Source: an uncultured Bacteroidales bacterium
GTDB taxonomy: Bacteria > Bacteroidota > Bacteroidia > Bacteroidales > UBA4417
Length of the DNA stretch: 51,721 nucleotides
Direction: 5' to 3'
Assembly (NCBI GenBank): GCA_903913645.1
Contig: CAIWMA010000201.1
Location: 1-51,721 of the forward strand
Both the position numbers and the translations under genes were made by a program. Below are positions 43,721 to 51,720 of the stretch, in pieces (position 1 is the stretch's first letter; every line of letters starts with the position of its first letter). The notes under the pieces were generated by a model. It ran no database searches, was not told where the DNA came from, and saw nothing but the letters and a program-made list of their open reading frames with translations.

Positions 43721-45439
43721 ATGCAAAATATCTTCCGCAAAAAATCCATTGAAATGATCCTTCATCATGCCGACGAAGGAAATCCTGATTTGATGAAACG
43801 CCGGCTTGGCGTCAGGGATCTTACGGCAATGGGAATTGCTGCCATTATTGGAGCGGGAATATTCAGCACCATAGGTAATGCAGCTGCCAGCGGTGGTCCT
43901 GCAGTGTCGCTGTTATTTATTTTTACAGCTATAGCCTGCGGATTATCAGCCATGTGCTATGCCGAATTTGCATCAGCCATTCCAATCAGTGGAAGCGCCT
44001 ATACCTACGCTTATGCAAGTTTTGGGGAATTGATTGCCTGGATTATCGGCTGGGACCTTATCATGGAATATGCTATAGGAAATATAGCTGTAGCCATTTC
44101 GTGGTCAGGCTATTTTACAGGACTCCTGAACGGACTCCATATTTTTATTCCCGATTACCTTACCATTGATTACCTGAGCGCTTCCAAAGGATTTAAATTA
44201 GCAACAGAGCAACTTCAGTCGGGCATTACAGTTGCAGGGCTGGATTCAAACCTGCGTGAAGCATACCAGGCATGGATTTCGGCACCACATATCGGGAATA
44301 TACGGTTTATCGCTGATATTCCAGCGTTGGGAATTGTTGTTTTTATAACCTGGCTGGTGTATAAAGGTATTTACGAAACCAAAATGGCCGGGAATATAAT
44401 GGTGCTGATTAAAATTGGTATCCTGATGCTGGTTATTGCAGTGGGATCATTTTATATTGATCCGAAGAACTGGAGTCCGTTTGCACCAAATGGAATAGGT
44501 GGTGTGCTTAAAGGCGTTTCAGGGGTTTTCTTTGCGTATATAGGTTTCGATGCTATATCCACAACTGCGGAAGAATGCCGTAATCCGCGTCGTGACTTAC
44601 CCCGATCCATGATCTATTCATTGGCTATAACAACGATATTGTATGTAATTATCAGCCTGGTTTTAACCGGGATGATTCCTTTCAGCCAGTTAGGCGTTTC
44701 GGATCCTTTAGCTTTTGCTTTTGAGAAATTACATTTAACAAAACTATCCGGTATAATTGCCCTGGGAGCTGTAATCGCGATGTCGGGAGTATTGCTGGTT
44801 TTCCAGGTTGGCCAGCCACGCATATGGATGAGTATGAGCCGCGATGGATTGTTACCCCCAAGGTTTTCGAAGTTGCACAAGAAGTATAGAACACCCGCTT
44901 TTGCCACCATTGTTACAGGATTCATGGTTGCTATTCCTGCCTTGTTTCTGAACTTAACCGAAGTCACCGATCTGACGAGTATAGGAACTTTATTTGCATT
45001 TATCCTGGTTTCTGGCGGCGTTTTGATCCTTCATCCGAGGGGAAACAACGATATCAACAAAAGAGGGTTCAATGTTCCATATGCCAACAGCCGTCTGTAT
45101 CTGATACCGATTTGGACAGTAATTCTGTTTATAATCTGGATGTCAAATCCTGGATTTTTCGCCGGCATTTTTAATGGTAGCAATCATGTTTCCAAAGGTT
45201 TTCATAACCAGTTACCATTCTTTGTTTTTATTATCGGCGCAATAACTACCACTGCTTATGCGGTGATCAGGCAATGGTCACTAATACCTGTGCTGGGCTT
45301 GCTTACCAACCTTTACCTTATGAGCGAACTGGGAATTACCAACTGGTTGCGGTTTCTGATCTGGCTGGTGATTGGACTGGTTCTATATTTTGCTTACGGG
45401 ATGAAGCACAGCAAACTTAAGAATCATGTTTATGAATAA
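43721..45439 (+). CDS. APC-superfamily amino acid permease (cationic amino acid transporter-like)
   Basis: 572 residues, longer than the usual 450-500. The N-terminus FRKKSIEMIL...MKRRLGVRDLTAMGIA and the first span GIAAIIGAGIFSTIG are typical of the CAT/YfnA-type branch, as is the FAYIGFDAISTTAEECRNP region. About 12-14 membrane spans. Part of the extra length is a polar stretch of about 60 residues (about 145-205; FKLATEQLQSG..., REAYQAWISA) between spans. It imports amino acids by ion symport; the substrate is unknown. A near-consensus promoter element (TACATTTA, 43695-43702) precedes it. It is monocistronic. Confidence 0.92.
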   Translation: MQNIFRKKSIEMILHHADEGNPDLMKRRLGVRDLTAMGIAAIIGAGIFSTIGNAAASGGPAVSLLFIFTAIACGLSAMCYAEFASAIPISGSAYTYAYASFGELIAWIIGWDLIMEYAIGNIAVAISWSGYFTGLLNGLHIFIPDYLTIDYLSASKGFKLATEQLQSGITVAGLDSNLREAYQAWISAPHIGNIRFIADIPALGIVVFITWLVYKGIYETKMAGNIMVLIKIGILMLVIAVGSFYIDPKNWSPFAPNGIGGVLKGVSGVFFAYIGFDAISTTAEECRNPRRDLPRSMIYSLAITTILYVIISLVLTGMIPFSQLGVSDPLAFAFEKLHLTKLSGIIALGAVIAMSGVLLVFQVGQPRIWMSMSRDGLLPPRFSKLHKKYRTPAFATIVTGFMVAIPALFLNLTEVTDLTSIGTLFAFILVSGGVLILHPRGNNDINKRGFNVPYANSRLYLIPIWTVILFIIWMSNPGFFAGIFNGSNHVSKGFHNQLPFFVFIIGAITTTAYAVIRQWSLIPVLGLLTNLYLMSELGITNWLRFLIWLVIGLVLYFAYGMKHSKLKNHVYE

Positions 45440-45471
45440 CATGAGAATCAAGTATTTCAATTTGATATAGA

Positions 45472-45762
45472 ATGAAAGCTGTTTTCACAATCTATGTTAC
45501 AGTTTTCATACATTTGTCATTTAAAGCCAATGCTCTGTCGGCGGCGAATTATGCACCGGCTATTCACGGAAGTACGGGCAGGATGATGTTGATTACGAAT
45601 CCTGGCAGTTAAATACTCGGGGTGGAAACTTATGCTCTAAACTCATCTTTTTCAACTAATTCAGTTGGAATTCTGGCAAATTATACAGTGAAGAAATTTG
45701 TTATGTGTAAAAGTTATTCAGGTGGAGAAATGATATTAGCGAAGTTTGAAGAAGAAAAATAA
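45472..45762 (+). pseudogene. Small signal-peptide-like ORF broken by one in-frame stop
   Basis: ATG at 45472 begins MKAVFTIYVTVFIHLSFKAN, a plausible export signal, and runs 46 codons to TAA at 45610-45612. The same frame then continues open for 49 codons (ILGVETYALNSSFSTNSVGI onward) to TAA at 45760-45762. This looks like a small secreted protein gene with a nonsense mutation, or a fragment. I do not recognise the family, and the frame could be open by chance. The rest of the 408-base gap between the permease and the deaminase is A+T-rich and holds nothing else I can name. Confidence 0.35.
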
Positions 45763-45847
45763 TTTGAGGTCTTGAAAATTGAGCTTTTGAATCGAGAAGA
45801 ATTTAAGAAATTCATGTAAATTGGCTGATTACTTTATAGAAAAAAAT

Positions 45848-46387
45848 ATGACTGAAAATATCGAAACTCAATATATACGCCCGACATGGGATGAGTATTT
45901 CATGGAAGTGGCTCGTACCATTGCCAAACGCGCTACCTGCGATCGCGGGCGAAGCGGATGCGTAATTGCACGGAATAAACAAATTCTGGTGACCGGCTAT
46001 GTTGGCTCACCGGTTGGATTGCCGCATTGTGATGATGTCGGCCATCTTTTTAAACAGGTAACCCACGAAGATGGCAAAGTGACTAATCATTGTGTTCGTA
46101 CCGTTCATGCTGAGCAGAATGCAATTTGCCAGGCAGCCCGACTTGGAATTTCCTTGCAGGGAAGCACTTTGTATTGCCGCATGACTCCATGCCGCACATG
46201 TGCCATGCTTATTATCAACTGCGGCATCGAACGGGTGGTTTGTGAATTCAAATACCATTCAGGCTCCGAATCAGAAGGAATGTTTAAAGAAGCAGGAATT
46301 GAACTCGTTTATGTGAATGAGGAAGTACTTCAGTATGCCAAACAACAGGTTGATAATATTGATCCGGCAGAAACGGGTAAAGACTAA
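45848..46387 (+). CDS. Deoxycytidylate (dCMP) deaminase family protein
   Basis: 179 residues from the ATG at 45848; an in-frame TTG at 45821 would add nine unlike residues. Zinc site: VHAEQNAICQAARLG (His and catalytic Glu) and CRMTPCRTCAMLI (two Cys). RPTWDEYFMEVARTIAKRATC at the N-terminus is typical of dCMP deaminases, which convert dCMP to dUMP for thymidylate synthesis. It is convergent with a P-loop kinase 58 bases away. Family firm; dCMP as substrate inferred from the N-terminal motif. Confidence 0.92.
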   Translation: MTENIETQYIRPTWDEYFMEVARTIAKRATCDRGRSGCVIARNKQILVTGYVGSPVGLPHCDDVGHLFKQVTHEDGKVTNHCVRTVHAEQNAICQAARLGISLQGSTLYCRMTPCRTCAMLIINCGIERVVCEFKYHSGSESEGMFKEAGIELVYVNEEVLQYAKQQVDNIDPAETGKD

Positions 46388-46389
46388 GG

Positions 46390-46417
46390 GTGAAAAGTGA
46401 AGAGGGAAGAGTGAAAA
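46390..46417 (+). repeat. Period-7 direct repeat, four units, after the deaminase gene
   Basis: Four contiguous heptamers: GTGAAAA, GTGAAGA, GGGAAGA, GTGAAAA, starting two bases after the stop codon. It sits between two convergent genes. Confidence 0.8.
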
Positions 46418-46445
46418 ATATTAAAACTGAAAACGAACAACAAAT

Positions 46446-47003
46446 TTATAAGTTCAAGTCTTTAAGTGCTTCTTCAACATCTTGGTAAAGCTTCTCAACA
46501 GTTGAATTATTATAAAAAATAGTGTCAGCCTGATCAATACACTTCCCGATATTTTGTTTAGCCGGGTCCTTCGACTGCATTTCGCGTTCTTCGTTGGAAA
46601 TAAATGTTTTATATGAAATTCTGTCAGTTTCAGAGTTGCGCATAACTATGCGATCATAACGCAGTAATGGATCAGCATCCACAGCAAAAAGCAAAAAATT
46701 GCCTTTTTCGCGTAGCGATTCTACTTCACCAGGCGTGCGTATGCTTTCGATAATGCAATTCTTTCCTGTAAGTAAAGCCTGTTCATAAAGTTGGTCAATA
46801 ATGTAGGATGGCGAATGATCAGCACGCAGTTTATTGGCAACCGTTACCATGCTGTCTCGGTTAACCGGCAATCCCTGGCGGTTAATTTCTTCGGTAATAA
46901 ATCCCCGGACCGAGAAGTGCACAAATCCTTTTTCCTGTAAAAGGTATTCCACGATGGTGCCTTTTCCTGCTCCTAATGTTCCGGTAATTCCAATGATCAG
47001 CAT
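46446..47003 (-). CDS. P-loop nucleotide kinase-like protein
   Basis: 185 residues. Walker A GTLGAGKGT at residues 8-16, then SVRGFITEEINRQG and CIIESIRTPGEVESLREKGN, a pattern seen in nucleoside-monophosphate kinases and dephospho-CoA kinases. A lid-like Arg-rich part (RYDRIVMRNSETDRIS) follows. I cannot say which substrate it uses; databases often label such proteins dephospho-CoA kinase or AAA ATPase. The convergent dCMP deaminase neighbour makes a deoxynucleotide kinase role conceivable. It follows the LOG-family gene by 57 bases on the - strand. Confidence 0.7.
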   Translation of the reverse strand: MLIIGITGTLGAGKGTIVEYLLQEKGFVHFSVRGFITEEINRQGLPVNRDSMVTVANKLRADHSPSYIIDQLYEQALLTGKNCIIESIRTPGEVESLREKGNFLLFAVDADPLLRYDRIVMRNSETDRISYKTFISNEEREMQSKDPAKQNIGKCIDQADTIFYNNSTVEKLYQDVEEALKDLNL

Positions 47004-47060
47004 GATAGTATTGTTTTTGCAAAGGTCGCGCCAAATTTGTGAAAATAAAAAAGCAAAAAA

Positions 47061-47669
47061 TCAGAACTTGTTTTCGTGCAATTCCTTAATCCATTTTCCG
47101 CCATCCACTTTCACCGGTTCGTAGTTGAGAATCTTATCAAGAAGTACATTCTCATTACTTTCCGAAATCAGGTTGATGCGGTGTTCAGGCTTCACAAAAC
47201 GCTGATCGACAGAATGGTCAAGGAAGGCAAGCAATTGATCGTAATAACCAAGTACATTATACAGCGCAACCGGCTTTGAGATAATTTCAAGCTGGTTCCA
47301 GCTCATCATTTCAAAAAGTTCATCAAGGGTCCCAACGCCGCCCGGCATCGAAATAAAAGCATCCGAAAGTTTATCCATTACAGCCTTTCGTTCAGCCATA
47401 GTTTCAACTACATGAAATTCGGAAAGTCCTTTGTGAGCCACTTCACGATTAATTAAATTATGCGGCATTACACCAATCACTTTGCCTCCAGCCTCAAGCA
47501 TGGTGTCGGCAATAACGCGCATCAGGCCGACATTGCTGCCACCATAAACAAGGGTAATACTTTTTTCTATAAAAAGCTTTCCGAGTGCGATTGCTTTTTC
47601 GGTATAAACCGGGTTACTTCCGCTTGAGGAACCGCAAAAAATACAAATGGATTCGATTTTGTTGCTCAT
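47061..47669 (-). CDS. LOG-family protein (TIGR00730-type Rossmann fold)
   Basis: 202 residues. ICIFCGSSSGSNPVYTE at the N-terminus, LVYGGSNVGLMRVIAD, and the family's nucleotide/active-site motif MPGGVGTLDELFEMM. Such proteins split nucleoside 5'-monophosphates into base and ribose phosphate; plant relatives release cytokinins. The bacterial role is commonly unclear. It starts three bases after the lipB stop, so the two are surely co-transcribed. Confidence 0.94.
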   Translation of the reverse strand: MSNKIESICIFCGSSSGSNPVYTEKAIALGKLFIEKSITLVYGGSNVGLMRVIADTMLEAGGKVIGVMPHNLINREVAHKGLSEFHVVETMAERKAVMDKLSDAFISMPGGVGTLDELFEMMSWNQLEIISKPVALYNVLGYYDQLLAFLDHSVDQRFVKPEHRINLISESNENVLLDKILNYEPVKVDGGKWIKELHENKF

Positions 47670-47672
47670 TTG

Positions 47673-48377
47673 TTACGAATTATTTAGTTCCATATTAAAC
47701 ACCCTGGCAATCTTTCCTTTCAATACCTTTTTTACCTCCGCCAAATCCATTTCCTGACCCAATTCTGCTTGCAACGAAGTTACCTTTTTATCTGTAAAAC
47801 CGCATGGATTTATCAGGCTAAAGTACGACAAATCGGTATTTACATTAAAAGCAAATCCGTGCATGCTTACACCGCGACTTACACGAACTCCCATTGCACA
47901 GATTTTTCGGGTTTTACCGGGAATATCAGGATCGAGCCAGACTCCGGTTGCCCCGTCGAGCCGATGACCTTCAATTCCATAATGTTGGAGGCAAAGGATA
48001 ATAGCTTCTTCCAGTTTATCAATATAATCGCGAACTCCTTTAGAAAAGTAATCCAGATTCAGAATCGGGTAACCAACAATTTGGCCGGGACCGTGATAGG
48101 TAATATCTCCACCCCTGTTAGTATGAATAAATTCAGCGTTTTTGGCCTGCAGCTGAATAAAGTTTGCCAGCATATTATCCTCTGAGCCACTTTTTCCTAA
48201 AGTAAAAACATGAGGATGCTCCACAAAGAGTAAATAGTTATTGGTTAAATGTTCACTATTAAATGGCTGTTTCTGGAATTCAAGTTTCTGAGTAATTATC
48301 TCATTCAATAGCTTTTCCTGGTAGTCCCAGGCTTGCTGGTAGGGCATTGATCCCAGGTCTCGAAACGTCGTTTTCAT
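47673..48377 (-). CDS. lipB: Octanoyl-[acyl-carrier-protein]:protein N-octanoyltransferase LipB
   Basis: 234 residues. Substrate-loop RGGDITYHGPGQIVGYPIL, catalytic Lys in RKICAMGVRVSRGV and catalytic Cys in INPCGFTDKKVTSL. It transfers octanoate from acyl carrier protein to lipoyl domains such as GcvH at 20.6 kb. It is downstream of lipA (177-base gap filled by a palindromic repeat) and three bases ahead of the LOG-family gene. Confidence 0.97.
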   Translation of the reverse strand: MKTTFRDLGSMPYQQAWDYQEKLLNEIITQKLEFQKQPFNSEHLTNNYLLFVEHPHVFTLGKSGSEDNMLANFIQLQAKNAEFIHTNRGGDITYHGPGQIVGYPILNLDYFSKGVRDYIDKLEEAIILCLQHYGIEGHRLDGATGVWLDPDIPGKTRKICAMGVRVSRGVSMHGFAFNVNTDLSYFSLINPCGFTDKKVTSLQAELGQEMDLAEVKKVLKGKIARVFNMELNNS

Positions 48378-48395
48378 TAGTTCAGGTTATTTTTT

Positions 48396-48537
48396 ACCAC
48401 GGAAGTACTGAGGGCACAAAGGTACACGGAGCATTTTATTATTGCTGGAATTTCAGAAATTATTCAACCACACTCTTTTATCAGAAATACAAAACACTTT
48501 TCTCTGTGGTTCTCCAAGCATTCAGTTTCTCCGTGGT
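48396..48537. repeat. Palindromic dispersed repeat, copy 2 (ACCACGGAG family)
   Basis: A 142-bp element with terminal inverted repeats ACCACGG (48396-48402) and CCGTGGT (48531-48537); inner stretches CACGGAG and CTCTGTGG also pair imperfectly. It shares its ends with copy 1 at 31190-31365 but differs inside. It fills the lipA-lipB spacer and holds no ORF. Confidence 0.7.
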
Positions 48538-48554
48538 TTCTATTTTTTCTAAAT

Positions 48555-49412
48555 TTATATATGCTTCTCCGCATGATAACTGCTTCTCACCAGTGGTTTG
48601 CTTTCCACATGGGCAAAACCTTTTTCAATTCCAGCCAGTCTGTATTTTTCAAACAGTTCAGGATGAATATATTCCACAACTTTAAGGTGATCAGTGGTGG
48701 GTTGAAGGTATTGCCCGATGGTGAAAATACTGCAATTCACTTTTCGCAGATCATCCATCGTTAGCAGTACTTCGGTTTCTGTTTCTCCTAAACCAACCAT
48801 AATTCCAGATTTGGCTTTAAGCCCTGATTCTGCGATTTGCCTTAAAACTTCAAGACTCCTGTCATATTGAGCAGCGCTACGAATCCGAGGTGTTAACCGA
48901 CGCACCGTTTCAAGGTTATGTGAAATAATATCCGGTGCTGATTCAATAACTAACTGAAGCTGAACCGCGTTTCCTCCAAAGTCGGGAACAAGGGTTTCGA
49001 TGGTTGTTCCCGGGTTCAATTCTTTCACTTTTCGAACTGTAGCAGCCCAAATTCCTGAACCTCCGTCAGCTAAATCATCGCGGTCAACGGAAGTTAACAC
49101 TACATGTTTCAACTTCAAGTGCTTAACTGATAGTGCAATTTTTTCAGGCTCATTAACATCGACTGGCAGTGGTTTCCCGGTTTTGGTGGCACAAAACTTA
49201 CAGGAGCGTGTACAGATATCGCCGAGGATCATAAAAGTAGCAGTTCCGGCATTCCAGCATTCACCCATATTCGGGCACTTGCCGCTCGAACAAATTGTGT
49301 TCAATCCTTGTTGTTCCAATACACCTTTTACTTTCAGGTAGTTATCGCCTTTAGGAAGTTTGATTTTAAGCCAGTCGGGTTTACGTATATGTTTTTCAGA
49401 TTTATCGGACAT
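48555..49412 (-). CDS. lipA: Lipoyl synthase LipA
   Basis: 285 residues from the ATG at 49412. The frame runs further to 49538, but a perfect promoter element at 49438-49431 lies between, and the N-terminus MSDKSEKHIRKPDWLKIKLP from 49412 matches the family. Auxiliary cluster Cys in CSSGKCPNMGECW, radical-SAM Cys in CTRSCKFC, and the C-terminal RSSYHAE with its cluster Ser. It inserts two sulfurs into octanoyl-lysine, consuming an Fe-S cluster each time, which links it to the SUF operon here. Confidence 0.97.
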   Translation of the reverse strand: MSDKSEKHIRKPDWLKIKLPKGDNYLKVKGVLEQQGLNTICSSGKCPNMGECWNAGTATFMILGDICTRSCKFCATKTGKPLPVDVNEPEKIALSVKHLKLKHVVLTSVDRDDLADGGSGIWAATVRKVKELNPGTTIETLVPDFGGNAVQLQLVIESAPDIISHNLETVRRLTPRIRSAAQYDRSLEVLRQIAESGLKAKSGIMVGLGETETEVLLTMDDLRKVNCSIFTIGQYLQPTTDHLKVVEYIHPELFEKYRLAGIEKGFAHVESKPLVRSSYHAEKHI

Positions 49413-49430
49413 AGTAAATAATTCAGTAGG

Positions 49431-49438
49431 CAAAAGTA
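49431..49438 (-). promoter_or_regulatory. TAnnTTTG promoter element for lipA
   Basis: TACTTTTG on the - strand, exact consensus, ending 18 bases before the lipA ATG. Its position rules against the longer reading of lipA. Confidence 0.6.
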
Positions 49439-49510
49439 CTTGTTTTCGCGTTTGATATGATTTCATCCATCCGATTCTGCACTGTTCGTCGCCTGAAGTA
49501 GATAATATCG

Positions 49511-49518
49511 TAATTTTG
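49511..49518 (+). promoter_or_regulatory. TAnnTTTG promoter element for manA
   Basis: TAATTTTG on the + strand, exact consensus, 62 bases before the manA ATG, in the lipA/manA divergent region. Confidence 0.6.
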
Positions 49519-49580
49519 AGCCTCGAAATAAAAAACATTTAATTTTAACACACTGATAAATAAAGAATTGGAGATTTGCA

Positions 49581-50564
49581 ATGAACGAATTATATCCACT
49601 GAAGTTTAATCCCATTTTCAAAGAGAAAATCTGGGGCGGCGATAAGATACACACAGTTTTCGGAATGGATTACGCTCCACTGCCCAATTGCGGTGAAGCA
49701 TGGGTATTATCGGGATATGGCGAAGAAATCAGCGTAGTTACAAACGGTTTTCTGGCTGAGAACCAGCTCGATGAACTTGTTGATGTTTATATGGGCGACC
49801 TCGTTGGAGAGGCTGTTTTTGAAAAATACGGTAGCAAATTCCCTTTGCTTATAAAAATCCTGAATTCCAGTGATTGGCTTTCCATCCAGGTTCATCCGGA
49901 TGACAAACTGGCCGAAAGCAGGCATAATGATTTGGGGAAAACCGAGATGTGGTACGTTGCCGATGCAGAACCCGGCGCCCAGCTTATAAGTGGCTTTAAT
50001 CGGGACATGGATGCTGAAAAGTATCTTTCATATCTGAATAATGGAACCATCAAAGAGATCATGAATTATGAGACCGTCCATAATGGAGATGTATATTTTA
50101 TGCCTGCCGGAAGAGTGCATGCTTTAGGGCCCGGACTGCTTATTTTTGAAATTCAGCAAACCAGCGATCTCACTTACAGAATTTACGATTTTGACAGGGT
50201 AGATGATAAGGGTATTCCTCGTCAGCTTCATACCGACCTGGCACTTGATGCCCTCGATTTTACCAAACAAAATAGTTACAGAACCGAATATGAACCTGCG
50301 TTTAACAAGACTGTTCCGGTGATTGAAAGCACTTATTTCAACACCAGCATAATTCATTTCGATAAACCTGTAATAAAGGATTACAGCGGGCTTGATTCAT
50401 TTGTAATCCTTCAGTGTGCCGAAGGGAAATGCAGCATTGAATTTGAAGGTGGATCAGAAACACTTAAAGCCGGCGAAGTATTGCTTATTCCAGCCATTAT
50501 GGAACGCATACAGATTATTCCTATGGAGAAAACTAAAATTCTGGAGATTTACTATCCGCAGTAA
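49581..50564 (+). CDS. manA: Class I mannose-6-phosphate isomerase
   Basis: 327 residues, the short Bacillus-like form. Metal ligands in LSIQVHPDDKLAE (Gln, His), KTEMWYV (Glu) and FMPAGRVHALG (His); N-terminal NPIFKEKIWGG is typical. It interconverts mannose 6-phosphate and fructose 6-phosphate, feeding mannose use or GDP-mannose for surface sugars. It is monocistronic and divergent from lipA. Confidence 0.95.
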   Translation: MNELYPLKFNPIFKEKIWGGDKIHTVFGMDYAPLPNCGEAWVLSGYGEEISVVTNGFLAENQLDELVDVYMGDLVGEAVFEKYGSKFPLLIKILNSSDWLSIQVHPDDKLAESRHNDLGKTEMWYVADAEPGAQLISGFNRDMDAEKYLSYLNNGTIKEIMNYETVHNGDVYFMPAGRVHALGPGLLIFEIQQTSDLTYRIYDFDRVDDKGIPRQLHTDLALDALDFTKQNSYRTEYEPAFNKTVPVIESTYFNTSIIHFDKPVIKDYSGLDSFVILQCAEGKCSIEFEGGSETLKAGEVLLIPAIMERIQIIPMEKTKILEIYYPQ

Positions 50565-50572
50565 ATGCAAAT

Positions 50573-50608
50573 CCAAAGTCTTAAGTACCAAAATCCTAGT
50601 GCCAAAAG
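50573..50608 (+). repeat. Period 14-15 direct repeat after manA
   Basis: CCAAAGTCTTAAGTA (50573-50587), CCAAAATCCTAGTG (50588-50601) and a partial third unit CCAAAAG (50602-50608). It starts nine bases after the manA stop codon. Confidence 0.65.
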
Positions 50609-50661
50609 CATTGGGTGATGCTGGAAAGTTGATCTATGATTTATCTGTTTTATTTTATACA

Positions 50662-51720
50662 TTAATCTTCCAGGAGCGGCTGTGTTTGGAGCTCAGTCTT
50701 TTTCATGAGCCGGTAAACCGGATAATTATAAAATCCTTTCCCCCATTGGGGAACCAGGTATCGATCGAAATAATTCCATAGAATCAGAGCGTCGTTGGTT
50801 TGAGGTTCGAGCATATATGCGGCCAGATTTGCCAAAGGCTGGGCCATACGCACTACATAGTTTCCCGGAATGAATTCGACCGTATCCTTTTCCATCGTCC
50901 CTTTCACCGTATTGGTATAGTGGCCCTGGTTTAATCGTTCTGCAGGTTTGAGGTCAGTAATTCTATAGGTTTCAACCTCAAGAGTGGCGGATTGTGTCAG
51001 TTTCTCAACTTTAATACCATGTTTTAGTAAAAGGTTGGCAATTATAGGGTCGTGGAGTTTTATAATGTAAGCGTATGGAAACGAAACACTTTTGGCAGGA
51101 TAATAATCAGCCAGGTAAGGAGGATTTACCAGTTTCTTGCGATCACTTTTATGGAGTTGTTCCCTTCCTTCTGCATCGGTAGTGGCATCAACTTCATAAG
51201 CGTGTATTTTGATTTTCTCTGGTGTTGGCATTACTTTATATTCAATTGGAAATGAATCTGAAACTGCCGGATTGACTCCCCTGAATATAGTCTGAGCATC
51301 AACCTTTTTTAACATAACTTTGATTTCGTCAGAATGTGTTGCTGAGTATTCAAGTATTGAATGCAGCAGGTGATAACTACCTAAAACCCTCGTTTTGTAA
51401 TCGGCATACACATAATTTTCATTCAGGATAGCCAGACGGTTCCTAACGCCCATATAATTTGTAAGGTAGCGGGGTTCTGAAGCATATGAAATCCACCCAT
51501 TTTCAGGATTCTTCAGATCAGTGAATTCACCATAAAAGCAATTCACAACATTATATTTATCGTTTAAAATGCCTGAAACAACAGGCATCATCTTGTCACG
51601 CATAAAATTAATAAGTTCGCGATCGCCTGCCGGGTTCATCATCCATGTAAAAGTAACAGGTTCCTCGTGGTACGAACCATTGGTTGTGTGGCAATCCACC
51701 AATAGCGACGGGTCCCATCT
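50662..51720 (-). CDS. M14-family zinc carboxypeptidase-like protein (5' part outside window)
   Basis: The frame is open to the window edge; about 352 residues of the C-terminal part are visible. It begins RWDPSLLVDCHTTNGSYHEE, containing the His of the M14 third zinc-ligand motif (DCHTTNG). The H-x-x-E pair must lie upstream, outside the window. Next comes a glycine/tyrosine-rich segment with the expected RLAILNENYVYADYKTRV (catalytic Glu region). The remaining C-terminal part, about 200 residues, is a further beta-rich region. It probably cleaves peptides from the C-terminus, and the gene's signal peptide, if any, is not visible. No neighbour explains its role. Confidence 0.82.
   Translation of the reverse strand, partial: RWDPSLLVDCHTTNGSYHEEPVTFTWMMNPAGDRELINFMRDKMMPVVSGILNDKYNVVNCFYGEFTDLKNPENGWISYASEPRYLTNYMGVRNRLAILNENYVYADYKTRVLGSYHLLHSILEYSATHSDEIKVMLKKVDAQTIFRGVNPAVSDSFPIEYKVMPTPEKIKIHAYEVDATTDAEGREQLHKSDRKKLVNPPYLADYYPAKSVSFPYAYIIKLHDPIIANLLLKHGIKVEKLTQSATLEVETYRITDLKPAERLNQGHYTNTVKGTMEKDTVEFIPGNYVVRMAQPLANLAAYMLEPQTNDALILWNYFDRYLVPQWGKGFYNYPVYRLMKKTELQTQPLLED

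Noticed and set aside
43865-44200. Amino-acid permease as a two-gene fusion because of its 572-residue length
   Set aside because: The frame is continuous and the extra length is a polar loop plus extra spans, a known variation; no second domain is visible.
49413-49538. N-terminal extension of LipA
   Set aside because: It spans a consensus promoter box and lacks similarity to LipA; the family start is at 49412.
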